Assembly (NCBI GenBank): GCA_903632075.3
Contig: CAHIKZ030003464.1
Coordinates: 124,001 to 188,000, forward strand
Source of the DNA: Acanthosepion pharaonis
Lineage: Eukaryota; Mollusca; Cephalopoda; Sepiida; Sepiidae
Length of the DNA stretch: 64,000 bases
Direction: 5' to 3'
The notes below the pieces were generated by a model. That model did no database searches. It was not told the DNA's origin and worked only from the letters and a program-made list of their open reading frames with translations. The number at the start of each line of letters is the position of its first letter. The stretch's first letter is position 1. Positions 10,801-25,800 of the stretch are shown here, in pieces. The position numbers were made by a program, and so were the translations under genes.

Positions 10801-13800
10801 TGACCCCTTGTATCTTATGGCATTGTCACCGTCTTCTGTCTTCCTGAACACTGTTCCTTTATTGTCCTTTTCATCAATTCTCCCCACTAAAGTCTTCTTA
10901 TTCTTTTTTTTACTCCCAGTGACCCCTTGTATCTTATGGCATTGTCACCGTCTTCTGTCTTCCTGAACACTGTTCCTTTATTGTCCTTTTCATCAATTCT
11001 CCCCACTAAAGTCTTCTCATTCTTTTTTTTTCCTCCCAAGTGACTAAAGTCTTCTCCCTTGTATCTTATGGCATTGTCACCGTCTTCTGTCTTCCTGAAC
11101 ACTGTTCCTTTATTGTCCTTTTCATCAATTCTCCCCACTAAAGTCTTCTCATTCTTTTTTTACTCCCAGTGACCCCTTGTATCTTATGGCATTGTCACAT
11201 TGTCTTCTGTCTTCCTGAACACTGTTCCTTTATTGTCCTTTTTCATTCTCCCCAATAAAGTCTTCTTATTCTCCCTGTCTTCTGTCTTCCTGAAAAGTCC
11301 TTTTCATCAATTTCTAAAGTCTTCATTTTTTTTTACTCCCAGTGACCCCTTGTATCTTATGGCATTGTCACCGTCTTCTGTCTTCCTGAACACTGTTCCT
11401 TTATTGTCCTTTTCATCAATTCTCCCCCCACTAAAGTCTTCTCATTATTTTTTTTTACTCCCAGTGACCCCTTGTATCTTATGGCATTGTCACCGTCTTC
11501 TGTCTTCCTGAACACTGTTCCTTTATTGTCCTTTTCATCAATTCTCCCCACTAAAGTCTTCTTATTTTTTTTTTACTCCCAGTGACCCCTTGTATCTTAT
11601 GGCATTGTCACCGTCTTCTGTCTTCCTGAACACTGTTCCTTTATTGTCCTTTCATCAATTCTTTCTTTATTCTTTTTTTTTACTCCCAGTGACCCCTTTA
11701 TCTTATTGAACACTGTTCCTTTATTGTCCTTTTCATCAATTCTCCCCACTAAAAGTCTTCTCATTCTTTTTTTACTCCCAGTGACCCCTTGTATCTTATG
11801 GCATTGTCACCGTCTTCTGTCTTCCTGAACACTGTTCCTTTATTGTCCTTTTCATCAATTCTCCCCACTAAAGTCTTCTCATTCTTTTTTTACTCCCAGT
11901 GACCCCTTGTATCTTATGGCATTGTCACCGTCTTCTGTCTTCCTGAACACTGTTCCTTTATTGTCCTTTTCATCAATTCTCCCCACTAAAGTCTTCTCAT
12001 TCTTTTTTTTACTCCCCAGTGACCCCTTGTATCTTATGGCATTGTCACCGTCTTCTGTCTTCCTGAACACTGTTCCATTGTCCTTTTCATCAATTCTCCC
12101 CACTAAGTCTTCTCATTCTTTTTTTTTCCTGACCCCATCTTATGGCATTGTCACCCGTCTTCTGTCTTCCTGAACACTGTTCCTTTATTGTCCTTTTCAT
12201 CAATTCTCCCCCACTAAAGTCTTCTTATTCTTTTTTTTACTCCCAGTGACCCCTTGTATCTTATGGCATTGTCACCGTCTTCTGTCTTCCTGAACACTGT
12301 TCCTTTATTGTCCTTTTCATCAATTCTCCCCACTAAAGTCTTCTTATTCTTTTTTTTACTCCCAGTGATTCTCCCCCCTTATTCTTTTTTTTTGTATCTT
12401 ATGGCATTGTCACCGTCTTCTGTCTTCTGAACACTGTTCTTTATTGTCCTTTTTCATCAATTCTCCCCACTAAAGTCTTCTTATTCTTTTTTTTTACTCC
12501 CAAGTGACCCCTTGTATCTTATGGCATTGTGTCTTCTGTCCTGAACACTGTTTCCTTTATTGTCCTTTTCATCAATTCTTAAAAGTCTTCTCATTCTTTT
12601 TTTTTTACTTTATCTTATGGCATTGTCACCGTCTTCTGTCTTCCTGAACACTGTTCCTTTATTGTCCTTTTCATCAATTCTCAATTCTTTTTTTTTCCCA
12701 GTGACCCCCCCATCTTAAAGTCTTCTTCTTCCTGAACACTGTTCCTTTATTCTTTTTTTATTCTCCCAGTGACCCCTTGTATCTTATGGCATTGTCACCG
12801 TCTTCTGTCTTCCTGAACACTGTTCCTTTATTGTCCTTTTCATCAATTCTCCCCACTAAAGTCTTCTTATTCTTTTTTTACTCCCAGTGACCCCTTGTAT
12901 CTTATGGCATTGTCACCGTCTTCTGTCTTCCTGAACTGTTCTGTTCCTTTTTTCAATTCTCCTTTTCATCTTTTTTTTTTCTCCCCCCATCTTAAAGTCT
13001 TCTTGAACATTCTTTATTTTTTTTCAATTCTCCCCAGTGATCTTCTTGTATCTGTATCTTATGGCATTGTCACCGTCTTCTGTCTTCCTGAACACTGTTC
13101 CTTTATTGTCCTTTTCATCAATTCTCCCCACTAAAGTCTTCTTATTCTATTTTTTTTTTTTGACCTTGTATCTTATGGCATTGTCACCGTCTTCTGTCTT
13201 CCTGAACACTGTTCCTTTATTGTCCTTTTCATCAATTGTCCCCACTAAAGTCTTCTTATTCTTTTTTTTCTCCCAGTCTTGTATCTGGCATTGTCACCGT
13301 CTTCTGTCTTCCTGAACACTGTTCCTTTATTGTCCTTTTCATCAATTCTCCCCCACTAAAAGTCTTCTTATTCTTTTTTTTACTCCCAGTGACCCCTTGT
13401 ATCTTATGGCATTGTCACCGTCTTCTGTCTTCCTGAACACTGTTCCTTTATTGTCCTTTTCATCAATTTCCCCACTAAAGTCTTCTTATTCTTTTTTTTT
13501 TACTCCCAGTGACCCTTGTATCTTATGGCATTGTCACCGTCCTGTCTTCCTAACTGTTCCTTTATTGTCCTTTTCATCAATTTCTAAAGTCTTCTTATTC
13601 TTTTTTTTTTTTTTTACTGTTTCCTTTATTGTCCTTTTTTTTATTCTTTTTTTTACTCCCAGTGACCCCTTGTATCTTATGGCATTGTCACCGTCTTCTG
13701 TCTTCCTGAACACTGTTCCTTTATTGTCCTTTTCATCAATTCTCCCCACTAAAGTCTTCTTATTCTTTTTTTTTTACTCCCCAGTGACCCCTTGTATCTT

Positions 13801-16800
13801 ATGGCATTGTCACCGTCTTCTGTCTTCCTGAACACTGTTCCTTTATTGTCCTTTTCATCAATTCTCCCCACTAAAGTCTTCTCATTCTTTTTTTTTACTC
13901 CCAGTGACCCCTTGTATCTTATGGCATTGTCACCGTCTTCTGTCTTCCTGAACACTGTTTCCTTTATTGTCCTTTTCATCAATTCTCCCCACTAAAGTCT
14001 TCTTATTTGACCCCTTGTATCTTATGGCATTGTCACCCGTCTTCTGTCTTCCTGAACACTGTTCCTTTATTGTCCTTTCATCAATTCTCCCCACTAAAGT
14101 CTTCTCATTCTTTTTTTTACTCCCAGTGACCCCTTGTATCTTATGGCAAGTCTTCTGTCTTCCTGAACACTGTTCCTTTATTGTCCTTTTCATCAATTCT
14201 CCCCCCTAAAGTCTTCTCATTCTTTTTTTTTTACTCCCAGTGACCCCTTGTATCTTATGGCATTGTCACCGTCTTCTGTCTTCCTGAACACTGTTCCTTT
14301 ATTGTCCTTTTCATCAATTCTCCCCACTAAAGTCTTCTCATTCTTTTTTTTTTACTCCCAGTGACCCCTTGTATCTTATGGCATTGTCACCGTCTTCTGT
14401 CTTCCTGAACACTGTTCCTTTATTGTCCTTTTCATCAATTCTCCCCACTAAAGTCTTCTCATTCTTTTTTTTTTGTATCTTATGGCATTGTCACCATCTT
14501 CTGTCTTCCTGAACACTGTTCCTTTATTGTCTTTTTCATTCCCCCCCACTAAGTCTTCTTATTGTCTCCCAGTGACCCCTTTTTGTATCTTATATGGCAT
14601 TGTCACCGTCTTCTGTCTTCCTGAACACTGTTCCTTTATTGTCCTTTTCATCAATTCTCCCCACTAAAAGTCTTCTCATTTTTTTTTACTCCCAGTGACC
14701 ACTGTGTATCTTATTGTCACCGTCTTCTGTCTTCCTGAACACTGTTCCTTTATTGTCCTTTTCATCAATTCTCCCCACTAAAGTCTTCTCATTCTTTTTT
14801 TTACTCCCAGTGACCCCTTGTATCTTATGGCATTGTCACCGTCTTCTGTCTTCCTGAACACTGTTCCTTTATTGTCCTTTTCATCAATTCTCCCCCACTA
14901 AAGTCTTCTCATTCTTTTTTTACCCCAGTGACCCCTTGTATCTTATGGCATTGTCACCGTCTTCTGTCTTCCTGAACACTGTTCCTTTATTGTCCTTTCA
15001 TCAATTCTCCCCACTAAAGTCTTCTCATTTTTTTTTTACTCCCAGTGACCCCCTTTGTATCTTATGGCATTGTCACCGTCTTCTGTCTTCCTGAACACTG
15101 TTTCCTTTATTGTCCTTTTCATCAATTCTCCCACTAAAGTCTTCTCATTCTTTTTTTTTTTACTCCCAGTGACCCCTTGTATCTTATGGCATTGTCACCG
15201 TCTTCTGTCTTCCTGAACACTGTTCCTTTATTGTCCTTTTCATCAATTCTCCCCACTAAAGTCTTCTTATTCTTTTTTTACTCCCAGTGACCCCTTGTAT
15301 CTTATGGCATTGTCACCGTCTTCTGTCTTCCTGAACACTGTTCCTTTTATTGTCCTTTTCATCAATTCTCCCACTAAAGTCTTCTTATTCTTTTTTTACC
15401 CCAGTGACCCCTTGTATCTTATGGCATTGTCACCGTCTTCTGTCTTCCTGAACACTGTTCCTTTATTGTCCTTTTCATCAATTCTCCCCACTAAAGTCTT
15501 CTTATTCTTTTTTTACTCCCCAGTGACCCCTTGTATCTTATGGCATTGTCACCGTCTTCTGTCTTCCTGAACACTGTTCCTTTATTGTCCTTTTCATCAA
15601 TTCTCCCCACTAAAGTCTTCTCATTCTTTTTTACTCCCAGTGACCCGTCTGTATGTTTAGTCCTTTTCATCATTCTCCCCCACCTTCTTCTTTTTTTTTT
15701 CTTCCCTGAACACTGTTCCTTTATTGTCCTTTTCATCAATTCCCTCCCACTAAAGTCTTCTCATTCTTTTTTTTTATTCTCCCCCCAGTGATTCTTTTTT
15801 TTCCCTTGTATCTTATGGCATTGTCACTGTCTTCTGTCTTCCTGAACACTGTTCCTTTATTGTCCTTTTCATAATTCTCCCACCTAAAGTCTTCTCATTT
15901 TTTTTTTACTCCCCCAGTGTCTTCTCATTCTTTTTTTTTATCTTATGGCATTGTCATTGTCACCGTCTTCTGTCTTCCTGAACACTGTTCCTATTGTCCT
16001 TTTCATCAATTCTCCCCACTAAAGTCTTCTCATTCTTTTTTTACTCCCAGTGACCCCTTTATCTTATGGCATTGTCACCGTCTTCTGTCTTCCTGAACAC
16101 TGTTCCTTTATTGTCCTTTTCATCAATTCTTCTAAAAGTCTTCTCATTCTTTTTTTTTTACTCCCAGTGACCCCTTGTATCTTATGGCATTGTCACCGTC
16201 TTCTGTCTTCCTGAACACTGTTCCTTTATTGTCCTTTTCATCAATTCTCCCCACTAAAGTCTTCTTATTCTTTTTTTTTACTCCCAGTGACCCCTTGTAT
16301 CTTATGGCATTGTCACCGTCTTCTGTCTTCCTGAACACTGTTCCTTTATTGTCCTTTCATCAATTCTCCCCACTAAAGTCTTCTCATTCTTTTTTTACTC
16401 CCAGTGACCCCTTGTATCTTATGGCATTGTCACCGTCTTCTGTCTTCCTGAACACTGTTCCTTTTCATATTTGTCCTTATTCTTTTTTTCATCAATTCTC
16501 CCCACTAAAGTTCCTTTATTGTCCTTTTCATCAATTCTCCCCACTAAAGTCTTCTCATTCTTTTTTTTTCCCCAGTGACCCCTTGTATCTTATGGCATTG
16601 TCACCGTCTTCTGTCTTCCTGAACACTGTTCCTTTATTGTCCTTTTCATCAATTCTCCCCACTAAAGTCTTCTCATTCTTTTTTTACTCCCAGTGACCCC
16701 CTTGTATCTTATGGCATTGTCACCGTCTTCTGTCTTCCTGAACACTGTTCCTTTATTGTCCTTTTCATCAATTCTCCCCACTAAAGTCTTCTCATTCTTT

Positions 16801-19800
16801 TTTTTACTCCCAGTGACCCCTTGTATCTTATGGCATTGTCACCGTCTTCTGTCTTCCTGAACACTGTTCCTTTATTGTCCTTTTCATCAATTCTCCCCAC
16901 TAAAGTCTTCTCATTCTTTTTTTTACTCCCAGTGACCCCTTGTATCTTATGGCATTGTCACCGTCTTCTGTCTTCCTGAACACTGTTCCTTTATTGTCCT
17001 TTTCATCCCCACTAAAGTCTTCTCATTCTTTTTTACTCCCCACCCTTGTATCTTATGGCATTGTCACCGTCTTCTGTCTTCCTGAACATTCCTTTATTTT
17101 TTTTTCAATTCTCCCCCTAAAAGTCTTCTCATTCTTTTTTTTACTCCCCAGTGACCCCTTGTATCTTATGGCATTGTCACCGTCTTCTGTCTTCCTGAAC
17201 ACTGTTCCTTTATTGTCCTTTTCATCAATTCTCCCCACTAAAGTCTTCTCATTCTTTTTTTACTCCCAGTGACCCTTGTATCTTATGGCATTGTCACCGT
17301 CTTCTGTCTTCCTGAACACTGTTCCTTTATTGTCCTTTTCATCAATTCTCCCCACTAAAGTCTTCTCATTCTTTTTTTACTCCCAGTGACCCTTGTATCT
17401 TATGGCATTGTCACCGTCTTCTGTCTTCCTGAACACTGTTCCTTTATTGTCCTAAAGTCTTTCATCTTTTTTTTCTCCCCACTTAAAGTCTTCTTTTCCT
17501 GAACATTCTTTATTTTTTTTACTCCCCCAGTGACCCCTTGTATCTTATGGCATTGTCACCGTCTTCTGTCTTCCTGAACACTGTTCCTTTATTGTCCTTT
17601 TCATCAATTCTCCCCACTAAAGTCTTCTTATTCTTTTTTTACTCCCAGTGACCCTTGTATCTTATGGCATTGTCACCGTCTTCTGTCTTCCTGAACACTG
17701 TTCCTTTTATTGTCCTTTTCATCAATTCTCCCCACTAAAGTCTTCTTATTCTTTTTTTACTCCCAGTGACCCCTTGTATCTTATGGCATTGTCACCATCT
17801 TCTGAAACACTGTTCCTTTATTCTTTTTGAACTACTCCCCACTGTCTTCCTGATTTTTTTTTCCTTCATTGTCCTTTTCATCAATTCTCCCCACTGAAAA
17901 GTCCTTTTCATCTTCTCATTCTTTTTTTTTTACTCCCAGTGACCCCTTGTATCTTATGCATTGCATTGTCACTGTTCCTTTATTGTCCTTTTCATCTCTC
18001 CCCACTAAAGTCTTCTCATTCCTCCCAGTGAACATGGCATTGTCACCGTCTTCTGTCTTCCTGAACACTGTTCCTTTATTGTCCTTTTCATCAATTCTCC
18101 CCACTAAAGTCTTCTTATTCTTTTTTTTACTCCCAGTGACCCTTGTATCTTATGGCATTGTCACTGTCTTCTGTCTTCCTGAACACTGTTCCTTTATTGT
18201 CCTTTTCATCAATTCTCCCCACTAAAGTCTTCTCATTCTTTTTTTACTCCCAGTGACCCCTTGTATCTTATGGCATTGTCCGTCTTCTGTCTTCCTGAAC
18301 ACTGTTCCTTTATTGTCCTTTTTCATCTCCCCACTAAAGTCTTCTCATTCTTTTTCCCCCTAAAATTGTCCTTTTCATCTTCTTATTCTTTTTTTTTACT
18401 CCCAGTGACCCTTGTATCTTATGGCATTGTCACCGTCTTCTGTCTTCCTGAACACTGTTCCTTTATTGTCCTTTTCATCAATTCTCCCCACTAAAGTCTT
18501 CTTATTCTTTTTTACTCCCAGTTTTTTTTACTCCTGAACAGTGACCCCCACTAAAGTCTTCTTTCTTTTTTTTTGACCCCTTGTATCCAGTTGTCAGTGG
18601 TCCTGAACTCTGTCCTTTCTTTTTTTTCATCAATTCTCCCCAGTAAAGTCCCCGTATCTTATGGCATTGTGTCTTCTGTCTTCCTGAACACTGTTCCTTT
18701 ATTGTCCTTTTCATCAATTCTCCCCACTAAAGTCTTCTCATTCTTTTTTTTACTCCCAGTGACCCCTTGTATCTTATGGCATTTTATGGCATTGTCACCG
18801 TCTTCTGTCTTCCTGAACACTGTTCTTCTGTCTTTATTGTCCTTTTCATCAATTCTCCCCACTAAAAGTCTTCTTATTCTTTTTTTTTACTCCCAGTGAC
18901 CCCTTGTATCTTATGGCATTGTCACCGTCTTCTGTCTTCTGAACACTGTTCCTTTATTGTCCTTTTCATCAATTCTCCCCACTAAAGTCTTCTCATTTTT
19001 TTTTTACTCCCAGTGACCCCTTGTATCTTATGGCATTGTCACCGTCTTCTGTCTTCCTGAACACTGTTCCTTTATTGTCCTTTTTCATCAATTGTCTTCT
19101 TTCTGTTTTTTTTTTTATTCTCCCCCAGTGACCCCTTGTATCTCCCCGTCTTCTGTCTTCCTAACACTGTTCCTTTATTGTCCTTTTCATCAATTCTCCC
19201 CACTAAAGTCTTCTCATTTTTTTTACTCCCAGTGACCCCTTGTATCTTATGGCATTGTCACCGTCTTCTGTCTTCCTGAACACTGTTCCTTTATTGTCCT
19301 TTTCATCAATTCTCCCCACTAAAGTCTTCTCATTTTTTTTACTCCCAGTGACCCCTTGTATCTTATGGCATTGTCACCGTCTTCTGTCTTCCTGAACACT
19401 GTTCCTTTATTGTCCTTTTCATCAATTCTCCCCACTAAAGTCTTCTCATTCTTTTTTTACTCCCAGTGACCCCTTGTATCTTATGGCATTGTCACCGTCT
19501 TCTGTCTTCCTGACACTGTTCCTATTGTCCTTTTCATCAATTCTCCCCACTAAAGTCTTCTCATTCTTTTTTTTACTCCCAGTGACCCCCTTGCATCTTA
19601 TGGCATTGTCACCGTCTTCTGTCTTCCTGAACACTGTTCCTTTATTGTCCTTCTCTAAAGTCTTCTCATTCTTTTTTTTTCTCCCCCCATCTTATGGCAT
19701 TGTCACCGTCTTCTGTCTTCTGAACATTCTTTGTTTTTTCATCAATTCTCCCCCTAAAGTCTTCTCATTCTTTTTTTACTCCCAGTGACCCTTGTATCTT

Positions 19801-22800
19801 ATGGCATTGTCACCGTCTTCTGTCTTCCTGAACACTGTTCCTTTATTGTCCTTTTCATCAATTCTCCCCACTAAAGTCTTCTCATTCTTTTTTTACTCCC
19901 AGTGACCCCTTGTATCTTATGGCATTGTCACCGTCTTCTGTCTTCCTGAACACTGTTCCTTTATTGTCCTTTTCATCAATTCTCCCCCCACTAAAGTCTT
20001 CTCATTCTTTTTTTTACCCCTTCCTTATGGCATTGTGACCATCCCTTTGTATCTTATGGCATTGTCACCGTCTGTCTGTCTTCCTGAACACTGTTCCTTT
20101 ATTGTCCTTTTCATCAATTCTCCCCCCTAAAGTCTTCTCATTCTTTTTTTTACTCCCAGTGACCCCTTGTCTCTCTTGGCATTGTCACCGTCTTCTGTCT
20201 TCCTAAACTGTTCCTTTATTGTCCTTTTCATCAATTCTCCCACTAAAGTCTTCTCATTCTTTTTTTACTCCCAGTGACCCCTTGTATCTTATGGCATTGT
20301 CACCGTCTTCTGTCTTCTGTCCTTTCCATCCTCTCCCACTGTTCCTTTATTGTCCTTTTCATCATTGTTCTTCCCTTCCTGAACACTGTTCCTTTATTGT
20401 CCTTTTTTATTCTTCTCATTTTTACTCCCAGTGACCCCTTGTATCTTATGGCATTGTCACCATCTTCTGTCTTCCTGAACACTGTTCCTTTATTGTTTTT
20501 CATCAATTCTCCCCACTAAAGTCTTCTCATTCTTTTTTTTCCCCAGTGACCCCTTGTATCTTATGGCATTGTCACCGTCTTCTGTCTTCCTGAACACTGT
20601 TCCTTTATTGTCCTTTTCATCAATTCTCCCCACTAAAGTCTTCTCATTCTTTTTTTTTACTCCCAGTGACCCCTTGTATCTTATGGCATTGTCACCGTCT
20701 TCTGTCTTCCTGAACACTGTTCCTTTATTGTCCTTTTCATCAATTCTCCCCACTAAAGTCTTCTCATTCTTTTTTTTTTTGACCCCAGTGACCCCATTTG
20801 TCCTTTTCATATCTTATAGCATTGTCACCTTGTATCGTCTTCTGTCTTCCTGAACACTGTTCCTTTATTGTCCTTTTCATCAATTCTCCCCACTAAAGTC
20901 TTCTCATTCTTTTTTACTCCCCAGTGACCCTTTGTATCTTATGGCATTGTCACCGTCTTCTGTCTTCCTGAACACTGTTCCTTTATTGTCCTTTCATCAA
21001 TTCTCCCCACTAAAAGTCTTCTCATTCTTTTTACTCCCAGTGACCTCCCTTGTATCTTTGGCATTGTCACCGTCTTCTGTCTTCCTGAACACTGTTCCTT
21101 TATTGTCCTTTTTCATCAATTCTCCCCACTAAAGTCTTCTCATTCTTTTTTTACTCCCAGTGACCCCTTGTATCTTATGGCATTGTCACCGTCTTCTGTC
21201 TTCCTGAACACTGTTCCTTTATTGTCCTTTTCATCAATTCTCCCCCTAAACTAAAGTTTTCCATTGGCATTTGTCGTCTTCTTCTGTATTTCCTGAACAC
21301 TGTTTCCTTTATTGTCCTTTTCATCAATTCTCCCCCTTGTATCTTTTTGTCTTTTTTTCATCTTTCTCCCCACTAAAGTCTTCTCATTCTTTTTTTTTTT
21401 ACTCCCAGTGACCGTCTTCTGTCTTCCTGAACACTGTTCCTTTATTGTCCTTTTCATCAATTCTATAAAGGCATTGTGACCCCTTGTATCTTATGGCATT
21501 GTCACCGTCTTCTGTCTTCCTGAACACTGTTCCTTTATTGTCCTTTTCATCAATTCTCCTACTTAAAGTCTTCTCATTCTTTTTTTTTTACTCCCAGTGA
21601 CCCCTTGTATCTTATGGCATTGTCACCATCTTCTGTCTTCCTGAACACTGTTCCTTTTATTGTCCTTTTCATCAATTCTCCCCACTAAAGTCTTCTCATT
21701 CTTTTTTTACTCCCAGTGACCCCTTGTATCTTATGGCATTGTCACCGTCTTCTGTCTTCCTGAACACTGTTCCTTTATTGTCCTTTTCATCAATTCTCCC
21801 ACTAAAGTCTTCTCATTCTTTTTTTTTTTGACCCCTTGTATCTTACTCTTCAGTGACCCCCATTTCTTTTTTACCCCTTGTATCTTATGGCATTGTCACC
21901 GTCTTCTGTCTTCCTGAACACTGGCATTGTCACTCTCTCCCCACAAAGTCTTCTTTTTTTTTTTCCTGAACACTGTTCCTTGATTTGTCCTTTTTCATCA
22001 ATTCTCCCCACTAAAGTCTTCTCATTCTGTATCTTATGGCATTGTCACCGTCTTCTGTCTTCCTGAACACTGTCTTCTCATTCTTTTTTTTCTTTATTGT
22101 CCTTTTTCATCAATTCTCCCCACTAAAGTCTTCTCATTCTTTTTTTTACTCCCAGTGACCCCTTGTATCTTATGGCATTGTCACCGTCTTTCTGTCTTCC
22201 TGAACACTGTTCCTTTTATTGTCCTTTTCATCAATTCTCCCCATTGTCCTTTTAAAGTCTTCTTATCATTTTTTTTTACTCCCCAGTGACCCCTTGTATC
22301 TTATGGCATTGTCACCGTCTTCTGTCTTCCTGAACACTGTTCCTTTATTGTCCTTTTCATCAATTCTCCCCCACTAAAGTCTTCTCATTCTTTTTTTACT
22401 CCCAGTGACCCCTTTGTATCTTATGGCATTGTCACCGTCTTCTGTCTTCCTGAACACTGTTCCTTTATTGTCCTTTTCATCAATTCTCCCCCAGTCTTCT
22501 CATTCTAAAGAACACTGTTCCTTTATTGTCCTTCTCCCCACTAAATTCATTCTTTTTTTACTCCCAGTGACCCCTTGTATCTTATGGCATTGTCACCGTC
22601 TTCTGTCTTCCTGAACACTGTTCCTTTATTGTCCTTTTTCATCAATTCATTCCCCACCCTTGTATCTTAAAGTCTTCTTTGAACATTCTTTATTTTTTTT
22701 ACTCCCCCAGTGACCCCTTGTATCTTATGGCATTGTCACCGTCTTCTGTCTTCCTGAACACTGTTTCCTTTATTGTCCTTTTCATCAATTCTCCCCACTA

Positions 22801-25800
22801 AAAGTCTTCTCATTCTTTTTTTACTCAGTGACCCCTTGTATCTTTGGCATTGTCACCGTCTTCTGTCTTCCCTGAATCCTTTCATCGATTTTTCCCCCTT
22901 CTGTCCTTTTCATCACCCCTTGTATCTTTGGCATTGTCACCATCTAAAGTCTTCTGAACACTGTTTCTTTTTTTTTACTCCCCCAGTGACCCCAGTGACC
23001 CCTTGTATCTTATGGCATTGTCACCGTCTTCTGTCTTCCTGAACACTGTTCCTTTATTGTCCTTTTCATCAATTCTCCCCACTAAAGTCTTCTCATTCTT
23101 TTTTTTACCCCTTGTATCTTATGGCATTATCACCGTCTTCGTCTTCCTGAACCCCTTGTATCTTATGGCATTGTCACCGTCTTCTGTCTTCCTGAACACT
23201 GTTCTTCATTGTCCTTTTCATCAATTTAAAGTCTTTCCTGACCTTGAACACTGTTCCTTTATTGTCCTTTTCATCAATTCTCCTTACTAAAGTCTTCTCA
23301 TTCTTTTTTTTACTCCCAGTGACCCTTGTATCTTATGGCATTGTCACCGTCTTCTGTCTTCCTGAACACTGTTCCTTTATTGTCCTTTTCATCAATTCTC
23401 CCCCACTAAAGTCTTCTCATTCTTTATTTTTTTTTTACTCCCAGTGACCCTTGACCCCTTATCTTATGGCATTGTCACCGTCTTCTGTCTTCCTGAACAC
23501 TGTTTCCTTTTATTGTCCTTTTCATCAATTCTCCCCACTAAAGTCTTCTCATTATTTTTTTTTACTCCCAGTGACCCTTTGTATCTTTTTTTTTGGCATT
23601 GTCACCATCTTCTGTCTTCCTGAACACTGTTCCTTTATTGTCCTTTTCATCAATTCTCCCCACTAAAGTCTTCTCATTCTTTTTTTTTACTCCCAGTGAC
23701 CCCTTGTATCTTATGGCATTGTCACCGTCTTCTGTCTTCCTGAACACTGTTCCTTTTTTTTTTATTGTCCTTTCATCATTGTCACCGTCTTCTCTTCCAC
23801 TTTTGTCCTTTTTCATTCTCATTTTTTTTACTCCCAGTGACCCCTTGTATCTTATGGCATTGTCACCGTCTTCTGTCTTCCTGAACACTGTTCCTTTATT
23901 GTCCATCAATTCTCCCCACTAAAGTCTTTCATTCTTTTTTTCTGACCCCTTGTATCTTAATTGTCACCGTCTTCTGTCTTCCTGAACACTGTTTTTTTTT
24001 TCCTCATCCAGTGACCCTTAAAGTCTTTCTTTTTTTTTACTCCCCAGTGACCCCTTGTATCTTATGGCATTGTCACCGTCTTCTGTCTTCCTGAACACTG
24101 TTCCTTTATTGTCCTTTTTCATCAATTCTTAAAGTCTTCTCATTCTTTTTTTACTCCCAGTGACCCCTTGTATCTTTCTTGGCATTCCTTCTGTCTTCTG
24201 AACAAGTCCTTTTCATTCTTAAAGTCTTCTGAACATTCTTTTTTTACTCCCCAGTGACCCCTTGTATCTTATGGCATTGTCACCGTCTTCTGTCTTCCTG
24301 AACACTGTTCCTTTATTGTCCTTTTCATCAATTCTCCCCACTAAAGTCTTCTCATTCTTTTTTTACTCCCAGTGACCCCTTGTATCTTATGGCATTGTCA
24401 CCGTCTTCTGTCTTCCTGAACACTGTTCCTTTATTGTCCTTTTCATCAATTCTCCCCACTAAAGTCTTCTCATTCTTCCCCTCCCAGTGACCCCTTGTAT
24501 CTTAAACCGTCTTCTGTCTTCTGAACACTGTTCCTTTTTTTATTTCCTTTTTTCTCCCCCACTAAAGTCTTCTCATTCTTTTTTTTACTCCCAGTGACCC
24601 CTTGTATCTTATGGCATTGTCACCGTCTTCTGTCTTCCTGAACACTGTTCCTTTATTGTCCTTTTCATCAATTCTCCCCACTAAAGTCTTCTCATTCTTT
24701 TTTTTTTTTACTCCCAGTGACCCTTTTGTATCTTATGGCATTGTCACCGTCTTCTGTCTTCCTGAACACTGTTCCTTTATTGTCCTTTTCATCAATTCTC
24801 CCCACTAAAGTCTTCTCATTCTTTTTTTCCCAGACCCCTTGTATCTTATGGCATTGTCACCGTCTTCTGTCTTCCTGAACACTGTTCCTTTATTGTCCTT
24901 TTCATCAATTCTCCCCACTAAAGTCTTCTCATTCTTTTTTTTTTTACTCCCAGTGACCCCTTTATCTTATGGCATTGTCACCACCGTCTTCTGTCTTCCT
25001 GAACACTGTTCCTTTATTGTCCTTTTCATCAATTTCCCCACTAAAGTCTTCTCATTCTTTTTTTACTCCCCAGTGACCCCTTCATCTTATGGCATTGTCT
25101 GTCTTCTGTCTTCCTGAACACTGTTCCTTTATTGTCCTTTTCATCAATTCTCCCCACTAAAGTCTTCTTATTCTTTTTTTACTCCCAGTGACCCCTTGTA
25201 TCTTATGGCATTGTCACCGTCTTCTGTCTTCCTGAACACTGTTCCTTTATTGTCCTTTTTCATCAATTCTCCCCACTAAAGTCTTTCTCACTGTTATTCT
25301 TTTTTTTTTTCAATTCCCAGTCACCCCTTGTATCTTGTATCTTATGGCATTGTCACTGTCTTCTTCTTCCTGAACACTGTTTCTTGTCCTTTTCATCAAT
25401 TCTCCCCACTAAAGTCTTCTCATTCTTTTTTTTCCCAGTGACCCCTTTTATCTTATGGCATTGTCACCGTCTTCTGTCTTCCTGAACACTGTTCCTTTAT
25501 TGTCCTTTTTTTCATCACTCTTCCCACTAAAGTCTTCTCATTTTTTTTTACTCCCCAGTGACCCCTTGTATCTTATGGCATTGTCACCGTCTTCTGTCTT
25601 CCTGAACACTGTTCCTTTATTGTCCTTTTCATCAATTCTCCCCACTAAAGTCTTCTCATTATTTTTTTTTTACTCCCAGTGACCCCTTGCATCTTATGGC
25701 ATTGTCACTGTCTTCTGTCTTCCTGAACTTCTCATTGTTCCTTTATTGTCCTTTTCATCAATTCTCCCCACTAAAGTCTTCTTCATTCTTTTTTTTACTC

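Noticed and set aside
16175..16696. 173-codon open frame in the satellite array
   Set aside because: It comes from the unit period being near 40 codons. The frame is interrupted wherever the T run changes length, and no start or conserved domain is seen.
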